DNA from: Streptomyces sp. NRRL S-350
Lineage (GTDB): Bacteria; Actinomycetota; Actinomycetes; Streptomycetales; Streptomycetaceae
Direction of reading: 5' to 3'
DNA: 64,000 nucleotides
Assembly: GCF_000719705.1 (NCBI RefSeq)
Contig: NZ_JOHO01000015.1
Location: 66,993-130,992 of the forward strand
Below are positions 8,854 to 18,500 of the stretch, piece after piece. Numbering within the stretch: the stretch's first letter is position 1; every line of letters begins with the position of its first letter. Below the pieces are notes generated by a model. The model was not told the DNA's origin. It saw nothing but the letters and a program-made list of their open reading frames with translations, and ran no database searches. The translations under genes were made by a program, and so were the position numbers.

Positions 8854-10299
8854 ATGGTCACCCTGGACCTGCGCCACGTGGCAAGCCCCGCCCTGCGGGA
8901 CCTGATCCACCTGGTCAACCTGCCCGACTTCGACCGCGCGCACCAGCAGATCGACCGCCTCGGCGGCTGCACAGAACCCGTGCGCCTGCTCGGCCAGACC
9001 ACCACCATCGACACGGCAACCGGCGAGGTACTGCGTTCCTACACCACCGACGATGAGCCCACGGGCAGCCTGCTGACGGCCTGCGGCAACCGCCGCGCCT
9101 CGCGCTGCCCGGCCTGCTCCCGCGTCTACGCCGCCGACACGTTCCAACTGATCCGGGCGGGCCTGACCGGCGGCAAGAACGTGCCGGACACCGTCCGCTC
9201 TTACCCCCGCGTGTTCGCCACGCTCACCGCGCCGTCCTTCGGCCCCGTCCACAACCGCCCCACCGACACGGGCGGTGCCCTGCGGCCCTGCCGCTGCGGC
9301 AAGCGCCACGAACCCGCGGACGCGCTGCTCGGCACGCCGCTGGACCCGAAGACCTATGACTACCCGGGTGCGGTGCTGTTCAACGCCCATGCCGGAGCCT
9401 TGTGGGCTCGTTTCACGATCTACCTGCGCCGTGAGATCGCCGCCGGGCTCGGCCTGACCCAGAAGGCGGCCCGCGCGGTGCTGCGCGTCTCCTTCGCCAA
9501 GGTCGCCGAGTACCAGAAGCGCGGCCTGGTCCACTTCCACGCCGTGATCCGACTCGACGGCCCGGACGGCAGCACCCAGCCCCCACCCCCGTCCGCCACC
9601 GTGACCATGCTCGCCGACGCCATCCGGGCCGCCGCCGCCCGCGTCTCGATCAGCGTCGTCTCGGACGCGGTCGGGGAACGCGAACTCGCCTGGGGCGAAC
9701 AGCTCGACGTGCGCGAGATCGCCGCCTTCGGCACCGACGCCGAACTGACCGATCACGCGGTCGCCGCCTACGTGGCCAAGTACGCCACCAAGTCCGCCGA
9801 CTCGTCCGGCGCCCTCGACCGCGCCCTGTTCTGCCGCCCCTGCCAGGGACGCGGCATGACCCTCACCGGCCACGGACCCCCGCTCACGTGCACCACCTGC
9901 GCCAGCACCGGACAGGCCCGACCCCTGCCCCGCCTCGCCGTCGAACGCCACGTGCGGCAGATGATCCGCACCTGCTGGGAACTGGGCAAGCGCCCGGAGT
10001 TCGCCGACCTCAAGCTCTGGAAGTGGGCTCACATGCTCGGCTTCCGGGGCCACTTCTCCACCAAGTCCCGCTGCTACTCCGTCACCCTCGGCCAACTGCG
10101 CGACGACCGCCGCGCCTGGCGCACCGAACAGGCCCGCACACACGCCGGCCTGCCCGACCTCGACCCGAGCACGACCCTCGCCATCGGCCACTGGACCTAC
10201 CACGGCTCGGGCCACAGCCCCGGCGCGGAACTCCTCGCAGCCGCCGTCTGGCACCGCAGAGAAGTGGAACGGCAGTTCACCGCCGGGGGCGGCTGCTGA
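8854..10299 (+). CDS. replication initiator, RepSA family
   Basis: A 481-residue rolling-circle initiator of the RepSA/RepAM type used by pSAM2-like integrative elements. It shows a Cys pair (CPACS) near residue 85, the HUH metal motif at His227 and His229 (LVHFHAVIRL) and a catalytic-Tyr region AAYVAKYATKS with Tyr306 and Tyr310. A second CxxC-rich zinc-ribbon-like stretch (CRPCQGRG and CTTC) lies near residues 330-350. It nicks the double-strand origin and starts leading-strand replication of the excised circle. ATG 8854 was chosen as the first Met with an upstream purine-rich site (GAAGGGAAA). The gene looks intact, unlike the GntR gene. Confidence 0.88.
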   Translation: MVTLDLRHVASPALRDLIHLVNLPDFDRAHQQIDRLGGCTEPVRLLGQTTTIDTATGEVLRSYTTDDEPTGSLLTACGNRRASRCPACSRVYAADTFQLIRAGLTGGKNVPDTVRSYPRVFATLTAPSFGPVHNRPTDTGGALRPCRCGKRHEPADALLGTPLDPKTYDYPGAVLFNAHAGALWARFTIYLRREIAAGLGLTQKAARAVLRVSFAKVAEYQKRGLVHFHAVIRLDGPDGSTQPPPPSATVTMLADAIRAAAARVSISVVSDAVGERELAWGEQLDVREIAAFGTDAELTDHAVAAYVAKYATKSADSSGALDRALFCRPCQGRGMTLTGHGPPLTCTTCASTGQARPLPRLAVERHVRQMIRTCWELGKRPEFADLKLWKWAHMLGFRGHFSTKSRCYSVTLGQLRDDRRAWRTEQARTHAGLPDLDPSTTLAIGHWTYHGSGHSPGAELLAAAVWHRREVERQFTAGGGC

Positions 10300-10335
10300 T
10301 GGCCCGCCCCACTCCTGGGTCCGGGCGGGGATCTG

Positions 10336-10503
10336 TTGACGGTCCCCCAGGTCATGGCCCGCCTCCAACTCGGCCGCTCCGCCGTCTACGACCTGCTCCG
10401 CACCCGGCAGCTCGCCTCCATCACCCTCGGCCGCGCCCGCCGCATCCCCACCCACGCGCTCACCGACTTCATCCGCACCCGACTCGAACAGGACGCCGCC
10501 TGA
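10336..10503 (+). CDS. xis: excisionase-like HTH protein, 55 aa
   Basis: The frame reads LLTVPQVMARLQLGRSAVYD then LRTRQLASITLGRARRIPTH, a MerR-type helix-turn-helix with a basic wing typical of excisionases that precede tyrosine integrases in AICEs. No ATG exists at the right place; TTG at 10336 (or CTG at 10333) is the best start, although GTG 10354 is possible. Its TGA overlaps the integrase ATG (TGATG at 10501-10505), so the two are translationally coupled. Xis directs Int toward excision. Confidence 0.75.
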   Translation: MTVPQVMARLQLGRSAVYDLLRTRQLASITLGRARRIPTHALTDFIRTRLEQDAA

Positions 10504-11834
10504 TGACCGCATCCCACGACACCCCCGCTCCCTCACGCCGTAGCCGCGCCAACGGCGACGGCACCGTTTACCAGCGCAAGGACGGTCGCTGGGAAGCCGC
10601 CGGCTACGTCCTCGCCCCCGGAGACACACGCAAGCGCGTCCGCGTCTACAGGGGCACCCGCAAGGAAGCCCTCGCGAAGCTCACCGAGAAGATCGCCGCC
10701 AGCAACCTCGGCGTCCCCGTGGTCTCCGCCCAGGGCAGCCTCGGGGCGTTCCTGACGTACTGGCTGGAGAACGTCGCCGTCCACCAGCTCCGCGAGACCA
10801 CTCACACCCGCTACACCACCTGCGTGACCCAGTACCTCATCCCCGGCCTGGGCAAGAGGAAGCTCGCCAAGCTCGCCGCCAAGGACATCCGGAGCTGGCT
10901 GAACGGGCTGCGGACCGTCTGCCAGTGCTGCGCACGCGGCCTCGACGCCCGTCGCAAGCCTGACGCCCAGGCCGGCCGCCAACCGCGCTGCTGTGCCATC
11001 GGCAAGTGCTGCCGCAAGCTCCTCTCGCCGCTGACGCTCGCCTACATCCACTCCGTGCTCAAGTCGGCCCTGGAGCATGCCGTCCGTGAGGAGGAGATCC
11101 CGCGCAACGTCGCCCGCAACGTCCGCACCGGCACACCCCGCCCCCGCCGCTTCGAACCGCTCACCGCCGACGAGGCCCGCACCTTCCTCACTGCCGCCAA
11201 GGGCCACCGCCTGCACGCCCTGTTTGAGCTCGCCCTTCGCACCGGGCTCCGCAAGGGAGAACTCCTCGGCCTGCGCTGGGAAGACCTCGACCTCGATGCC
11301 AGCACCGCCAGCATCCGCCGCACTCTCCAACGCACCCGCACCGGCGGCCCGACCACCCTGCCGACCAAGACCATCAGCTCGGAACGCCGCATCGCCCTCC
11401 CGGTTGCCTGCGTCACCTCGCTGCGAGAGCACCGCGCCCGGCAGGCCCGCGAGAAGCAGCAGGCCGGCGCACAGTGGGTGGACAACGGCCTCGTCTTCTC
11501 TCGCCCGGACGGCCACCCCATCGAACCCGCCACCCTAACGCGGCACTTCAAGGCACTCCTCCGCCGCTCCCGCCTGCGGGCGATCCGGTTCCACGACCTG
11601 AGGCACTCGACCGCGACCCTGCTCCTGGAACAGGGCGTCGAACTCGTCGTCATCAAGGAGCTATTGGGTCACGCCCACATCGGCGTCACCGCGACGGTGT
11701 ACGCCCACGTCCGCCTCCGCCTCCAGCGCGACGCCATCGACCTCCTCGGCCGCACTCTCGGCGAGCGCTCGGAGTCCGTCAGCCAGCCCACTGACGGCGA
11801 CGACCCACCGCTTTGTGCAGCACCCGTCCGTTGA
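10503..11834 (+). CDS. int: tyrosine site-specific integrase
   Basis: A 443-residue tyrosine recombinase. An N-terminal arm-binding region (AP2-like, about residues 15-55) is followed by a SAM-like core-binding domain. This carries a Cys-rich insert (residues ~138-170, CQCCARG and CCAIGKCC) common in pSAM2-type integrases. The catalytic domain has Arg250 (TGLRKGELLGLRW), His364-x-x-Arg367 (HDLRH), His390 (LLGHAH) and nucleophile Tyr400. All catalytic residues are present, so the enzyme should be active. ATG 10503 overlaps the excisionase stop. A strong hairpin follows at 11867. The att site is not identifiable. Confidence 0.93.
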   Translation: MTASHDTPAPSRRSRANGDGTVYQRKDGRWEAAGYVLAPGDTRKRVRVYRGTRKEALAKLTEKIAASNLGVPVVSAQGSLGAFLTYWLENVAVHQLRETTHTRYTTCVTQYLIPGLGKRKLAKLAAKDIRSWLNGLRTVCQCCARGLDARRKPDAQAGRQPRCCAIGKCCRKLLSPLTLAYIHSVLKSALEHAVREEEIPRNVARNVRTGTPRPRRFEPLTADEARTFLTAAKGHRLHALFELALRTGLRKGELLGLRWEDLDLDASTASIRRTLQRTRTGGPTTLPTKTISSERRIALPVACVTSLREHRARQAREKQQAGAQWVDNGLVFSRPDGHPIEPATLTRHFKALLRRSRLRAIRFHDLRHSTATLLLEQGVELVVIKELLGHAHIGVTATVYAHVRLRLQRDAIDLLGRTLGERSESVSQPTDGDDPPLCAAPVR

Positions 11835-11866
11835 CGTTGCCGTCAGCTACTGCCGTCAAACGTCGC

Positions 11867-11902
11867 GGGGCCCTCATCGGCATCACTGTCGATGAGGGCC
11901 CC
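11867..11902 (+). terminator. terminator after integrase
   Basis: Perfect 13-base arms (GGGGCCCTCATCG / CGATGAGGGCCCC) surround a 10-base loop, 32 bases after the integrase stop. The hairpin separates it from the convergent immunity gene. Confidence 0.8.
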
Positions 11903-11940
11903 GTCACACTGCTACTAGATTTTGGCAACCCAGTCTGAGA

Positions 11941-12510
11941 TTACGGATAAATGGCCGGAATATTCCACCCGGCACACTCCGCTACAACTCGCGCGATCTG
12001 CCTGCGCTTCGGATAATTTGAGCGAATTTTAGAGAGGCGTTCCGCATATACTGCCGCGACATCGACTCCCTCGCCGGACAGTAGGCGGATATCCCCATCG
12101 CGCCAGACATCCTCAACTCCCCGCAGAGTCGTCTTAATTCCCTGAAACTCTTCCCTCGAATATCCGCCGCCAGCATGCAACAGGTCATCGCAGGAATCCC
12201 AAAAGTTTCCCACGCTTGACCTGATCCTCCACTCGCGATCGCTTGCAGGGATCTCGTACGACGCCACCAGAATCGCAACACCAGCAGCTGTCGATTGAAA
12301 ATAGGTCGGGGTGGACGAGTCCTCTAGGGCGCCGATCTCGCTTCGCCAGCTCCTCAGCGAAGCGATCTTCTCTGCGCCTCCAGGAACCCCTGGGGCGCTG
12401 CAGCCAGCAACTACGTCATCGATCTCTGCCAGGCGCGGGGCCCCGGCAGCTTCAAGGATGGGCCGCATCCTGGCGAGGGACAGCCCTCCTGTCAGACTCC
12501 ACAAGTCCAT
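11941..12510 (-). CDS. putative immunity protein for the RHS toxin
   Basis: A 189-residue predicted cytoplasmic protein, rich in Trp and acidic residues (for example WRSEIGALEDSS and REWRIRSSVGNFWDSCDDLL), without a signal peptide or membrane segment. Its ATG (12510) overlaps the TGA of the RHS gene as TGATG, with AGGGG ten bases upstream, so it is translated with the toxin. Position directly after a polymorphic toxin is the defining trait of immunity genes. The DNA is clearly AT-richer than its surroundings, as usual for exchangeable toxin-tip/immunity modules. I recognise no immunity family. Upstream in-frame starts (12540, 12639) would overlap the toxin more and have weaker sites. Confidence 0.7.
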   Translation of the reverse strand: MDLWSLTGGLSLARMRPILEAAGAPRLAEIDDVVAGCSAPGVPGGAEKIASLRSWRSEIGALEDSSTPTYFQSTAAGVAILVASYEIPASDREWRIRSSVGNFWDSCDDLLHAGGGYSREEFQGIKTTLRGVEDVWRDGDIRLLSGEGVDVAAVYAERLSKIRSNYPKRRQIARVVAECAGWNIPAIYP

Positions 12511-15500
12511 CAGCCACCGACCCCTAGAACCACTCGCCATGGCGTATTTCCAGTACTCGATACCCCAGTGCCCTTGCCTATCGGGCTCGGCGTGAGGCCC
12601 ACGCCTGGGCCTGTTGCTTGCGCGAAGCACGTAGGGCACATCCTAGTCGACGAAGCCATCCCTACGATCTCCCAGTCACTCCCCAGGCGATTCATGATCG
12701 TTGCTTCGGCATGCCCTTGCCCCGAGATATAACGCTCACCACGAAGCGGTGCATTGCCGCCCTTCCATTCGTCGGGAAGTCCGGTACGTTCAGTGGCCAC
12801 CCAGGTTTCAACCTTGTCCGGATTACTCGTGCTCCGGACCCGGGCAACTGCGACAGTCGATGCCTCATCAGCTCGCGTACCGTAAAGCTCGCGCGCCCTA
12901 TCGAGGAGCTCGCCACCACAATTGTGCACCAGGACCGGGGTGGCCCCCGCCAGCACATAGTACGTGTGGAGGAAGTTGACGGTGAGGTTGTGGGTGGTGA
13001 CGGCGTAGGGGTAGTTGCGGACGGACTGGACGGTGCGGGTGGTGCCGTCGGGCTGGCGGAGGTGTTCGCCGGGGGTGAGTTCGCCGGCGTCGACCCACTG
13101 CTGGCGGGTCTCGCTCCAGTACGGGTGGTGGTGAGTGGAGGTGATCTTCGCCTGGTCGGCGGTGGGCGGGCCGCGCGGGGTGGCGTCGTCGGTGAGGGTG
13201 AGGTCGGTGAAGTCCTTGTCGTCGGGGGTGGTGATGGTGGCAGTGACGGTCTCGGGACGGGTTTCCCCGGTCTGCGGGTCGGTGGCCATCACGACGTCGC
13301 CGTCACGAACGTCACCGATGGGCTTGGCACTGCCGTCCGCCATCAGGACCAGGGTGGTGGCCGGGAAGCTGTTGCACTTTTCGAGGCTGGATGCGTCCGA
13401 CTCCGCCTTGGTTGCCTTGGCCTCGGTGCCGGCCGCATCGGCTGCTGTCTCTTTTGCCGCTTTCTCTTCCGCTGCCGTGGCTGCCGCTTTTTCGGCTGCA
13501 CGGGCTTCGGATGCAGCCGTCCTGGCCGTGACGAGGGCGGCCTCGGCTTCCCTGGCCGTGCGCTCGCCGGCCCGGATGGCGTCGTAGACCTTGTTGATCT
13601 CCTTGTAGATCTTGAGGGCCTGGATGCCGACCTTGATGGCCTTGAAGATCTTGCCCCAGGGGACCGCGTTGAGAGCGGTGTTGACGCACGCCATCACGTC
13701 GCCCTTGGTGAAACAGTCGCGGGCGTCGTTGAAGCCGATCAGATCGCCGACGATGTCGACCACCTTGTGCACGAGTTCGTCGCGCTTGCGCTTGCTCTCG
13801 TTGAGGTTCTTCTGTGCGACGTCGGCCGCACGGGCCGCGGTCTGCTCTTCCGCGGTGGGCTGGGGCAGCGAGGCCAGGGTGGGCGGCGACCAGGTCGCCG
13901 GGGTGATGTAGGAGGCGCCGTGGCCGTTGTCCTTCGTGTCCGCGAGGCCCTTGCACTCCTCCGGGGTGTCGCAGGTGGGCCTCAGGCCGTTGGCGTCGGA
14001 CTTGTTGATCGGGCTGTTGTTGGCGTACGCGTAGGCGTTCCACTGTTGGGGGTCGCCGGCGTCCATGATCGGGTCGGGGCTGATGAAGCGGCCCGTCTTG
14101 GAGTCGTATTCACGGGCGCCGAGGAGGGTGAAGCCGGTCGTCTTCTCCTTGGTGCCGCCGACGAAGCCCCTGGCACCGGCCCAGACGTCCTCGGACGGCT
14201 GGTTGCCTCGCTCGTTGCCGAACGGGTCGGTGGGACGGCGGACGTGGGCGAGCGTCGCCGAGTCGAACTGGACGCCGTTGGTGCCGTGCGGGTCCGCAGC
14301 CTGGTAGGCGAGCGTGGAGCTGCCGTTGGTGGTGGTACGGGTGATGGAGAGGCCGTTGGGGGCCGCGTAGGAGCGGACGTTGGTGACGACCGCGGTGTTG
14401 GTGTCCAGGGTGAGCTGGTCGGCACCCAGGTTGAGTGTCACCTTGCCGGGGTCACGGCGGATCAGCTGGCTGCCGGAGACGTCGTACAGGTAGCTGGTTG
14501 CGCCGCTCTGGCCGGTGCCGGTGATCTGGTCGAGCTTGCCCTGGGCGTTCCAACCCAGTGTCTTGGTGCCGGGGGTGTCGGTGATCGAGGTGGTGTTGCC
14601 TGCGGCGTCGTAGGTGTACGAGGTCACCGCGGCGCCGTCCGGTCCGGTCCGGGTGGACTTCATCAGCGCGTGCGGACCGCCCGTACCACCGCCCGTCTTG
14701 GGGTCGGAGGACGGGGTGTTGGGGCCGGTGCCGAAGGTCTGGGTGGTGGTGACGTCCTTGGTCGCGTCGCCGGTGACATCCTTCTGGACCAGCTTGGTGC
14801 GGTTGCCGATGAGGTCGTACTCGTACTGCTGCCAGTACGGGGCCGGACCGCCGACGCTCGGCAGGCCGTCGCTCACCGACGGGCCGTCGGCGTTGGTGCA
14901 GGCGCCGACGCCGGGAACGCTGGGCTGCGGCGTCGTGGTCTGGGAACCGGTGTCGGTCCAGGCCTGGGTGAGCCGTCCGAGGTAGTCGTGGGTGAAGCAC
15001 TGCAGGTCGGCGACCTCGCCGTCCTGCGCGTCGCGGGCCGAGGTGACCTGGCCCAGCGGGTTGTAGGTGTAGTCGACGGAGTCGACGTGGGCGGCCTCGG
15101 CTGTCTGCTTGTCCAGGATCGATCGCGTCACCCGGCCGGTGGCGTCGTCGATCACCATCGTGGCCACCACCTGGGCGCCGGCCCCACCGATGGTGGTGCG
15201 GTACGGCCGGCCGTACGGGTCGTACCGGACGTCGGCCACGAAGGTCGTGGAGCCGAAGCCGAAACCACTGGAGAGTCCGCCGAACTGACCGACGACGTCG
15301 GTGGCGAAGGTCAACTTCTCCCGGCCCATACCGGCGACCGCAGGCATCGTCGTGGTCGCGAGGCGGCCTGCGCCGTCGTAGGTGTTGTCGGTCTGGTAGA
15401 CGCCGGCGAGCTCCTTCTCGACAGCGGGGATGGTGGTCTTCGCGCCCTTCTCGCGGTAGCCGATGTCGTAGCCGGTGATCTCCGACTTGTACGCGTCCCC

Positions 15501-18500
15501 GCTCGCTCCGCCGACGAAGCGGGTCGAGGAGGTCGGTTTGCCCAGGGCGAGGGTGTCAAAGGTCCAGGCGGCGACCTGCTTGGCAGGGTCGATCGCGGTG
15601 CCCTCGTAGGCCGCGACGGTACGGCCGAGCAAATCGGTGACGCTGGTGGCGCTCTTGCCGCGGGAATCCGTGACCGTGACGAGGTTCTTGCTGTCGTCGT
15701 ACGTCGTCGTCCCGATGCCCGAGTCAGGGTCGGTCGACTTCACCGGCCGGCCCAGCAGGTCGTACTCGTACGTCCACCGGTTGCCGGCCGCGTCCTTGCG
15801 CCAGGCCTCCTTGCCGTCCGCCGTGTATCCGTAGGTGGTCTCGTCGTACGCACCGGTCGGGGTGTTGGTCTTGTACTGGCGCAGGGCGACGGTCTTGCCA
15901 CGGGCGTCGGTGACGGCCGCAGACGCGTACCCGCCGGTCGGCGGGGTGGTGCGGACCTCGTCGGCGCCGAGGTAGTCCGTGTGGGTGCGCCACTGCTCGA
16001 CACCGTACGACTGGAAGATCGAGTCGGTGACCCTGCCCATGCCGTCGTACTTCTGGACGGTCTGGGACGGGATCTTCCCGTCCGGGTTGACTCCGCCGTT
16101 GGGCAGGAAGAGCTGACCGCTCGGCTGTTCCTGGTCGTTGTAGTAGGCCGCGCTGGTCTTGGTCTGCCAGCCGTGCGAGTCGAACAGCGCGTCGGTGATC
16201 ATGCGGCCGGTGGCGCCCGAGGGAGGGCTGGCCTGGGTCTGGCGGACCCGGCCGAGGCCGTCATAGATGGTGAAGCTGGAGGTGTACGTGGCCAGGTCCC
16301 CCATCAACGCCTGGCTGAGGACCTGCGAGGGCGCGTTGGCGCCGTTCACGGAGTAGGAGAACTTGCGGTTGGGACTGTCCGGGAACGTGGCCCGGTCGTG
16401 GCCGGGGCTCCAACCGGCCACGGCGCGGCCGAGGGCGTCGAACTCCTGCTCGCTGATCCGGCCGTTCTCGTCCTTGATCTTGAGCGCCGATCCACGTCCG
16501 ACGTCGAGGGTGCTGACGGACTGCCAGCCCATCGGGTTGGTGTGGGTCACCTGGGTGGGCAGCTGGCCGGTGGCCGGCGAGTAAGCCGTCCTGGTCTCGG
16601 CGCCGGCCGGGTGGTTGGCGTCGGTGCGGGTCGGGTCGACGGTGCTGATGACCCGGCCGTAGTCGTCGAAGCTCGCCCGGGCGGTGGTCCGGTAGACCGG
16701 CTTGCCGGCCGCGTCGTAGCGCTCCAGCACCTCGGTCGAGGTCTGCTCGGACTTGCCCCCTGACATGCCGAGTGCCAGACCGTCGAAGTAGGACCGGGTG
16801 TCGGCGACCGTGTTGTCCTTGGTCGCGGGCCGGCCGCAGGCACCCTTGAGGACGAGGGTGCGTGAGGCCAGCTGCGTCGGTACGCCGCCGGGGCCGGTGG
16901 CGTACTCGAACGAGGTGCAGAGCAGTTGCTCGGGGTGGGTGACGTCCCCGTTGTCGTACACCGTCAACGGCCTGGCGTATGGCGTCGAGTCGTACGTCGT
17001 GGAACGCTCACGGGTGCGCCAGCTGCCGTCGGCCAGCTTCTCGCGGTTGGTCACCTTCAGGGCGTTGACTGCCCGGGCGATGATCGCGGGCATGCCGCCG
17101 GACTGCTTGCGAGTGGCCGTGATCGGGCCGAGCCACGGGTCGGAGACCACGGTGGAGAGGAGCTCACCGTTGTCGCCGTTGTAGGTGGAGGAGTCACGGA
17201 TGAAGCCGACCAGGGCGTTCTCGTCCTTGATGGTGCCGCCATGGATGTCGGTGACGGTCACCTGGCGGGCGGTTCCGTTGGCGAGGACGTCACCGTCCAT
17301 GCCGCGCAGGAAGGTCGCGGCCGACTTGGTTCGTGGTGCCTCGACGTCGCTGCCGCTGCCGGTGCGGGTGGTGACCGTCGCGTACCCGCGGAACTGGTCC
17401 CACGTCCGGGTCTTGGAGTCAGCCATCTCGGAGTCGTTGCGGTGCCAGGCCGCGCCGCCGCCGTACTCGTAGTCGGTGACGACCACGGGCTGACCGCCCG
17501 CGACCGAGTCCTCCTGCGTGACCGACTGGACGATGATCTTGTTGAACCAGTCGTTCACCGGATCGGGCGCGCTCTGCCCGGGCAGGTACCACTTGACCGG
17601 CATGCAGGCCATGGTGTTGCCGTCCTCGGACGCCGGCATCGTCCCACCGGCCGCCCGCGAGCACTCGGCAGGCCGGTAGACCACGTTGATCAGACCACCG
17701 GTCTCGGTGGTGATCTTCTGGATACGCGGACGCTTGTAGGGCTCGACGGAAGCCGAGGTGCCGTCCGGCAGGGCGATCGGGCCGGCGACTCGGTTGGCGA
17801 TCTCCAGTGGCTGGAAGGCCACTTCGGCCAGAGTGACAGGCGTCCGTCCGTTGCTGCCGGTGCGCTGGACCGAGTCCAGCCACAACGACGGCGAGGTGCC
17901 GTCACCCGGGTCCTGGAAGGACTGGTTGAGAGCGAAGGAGTCGACCTGGCGGTACGTGCCACCGTCCCAGACCTCGGTGTCGATCTTCGTCAGGCGTTTG
18001 GTGGTCCAGAAGGTCGGCGAGTAGACGGTGCAGTCGCCGGTCGCATCGCAGTTCTGGTCGATCGGGGTGTCCGGCCACCGTTTGGCGTTGTCCTTGGTCC
18101 GCTGGGACGGGTCGCAGGCGAAGTCCTGGTCCGGAAGGCAGCGCTCGGCGGTGCGGAACCACACCTGGGCGGCCGGGTTGGCCTTGCCCTTGGCGGCGAT
18201 CTGGTCGGGCAGGCGCTGGCCGTAGCCGACCCAGGTCGGGTAACTGGCCCGCTGGTAGCGGGTCCGGGGGCCGTTGCCGTTGTTCTGTCCGCCGCTCTGG
18301 ACGTAGTAGTTCTGCTCCTGGTCGTACCGGTAGGTGATCAGGTTCTGGTGGGGGTCGACGACGTAGTCCAGCGACCACTGCCAGCCCATCTGGTTCCAGG
18401 TCCCGGTAGCCGGGGAACCGCCCTTCAGGCACGGGTCCTGGCCGCCCGGCCAGTAGATCGGCACGGTGGAGACCGAGTTGCTGGCCTGGTCCGTGCCGTC

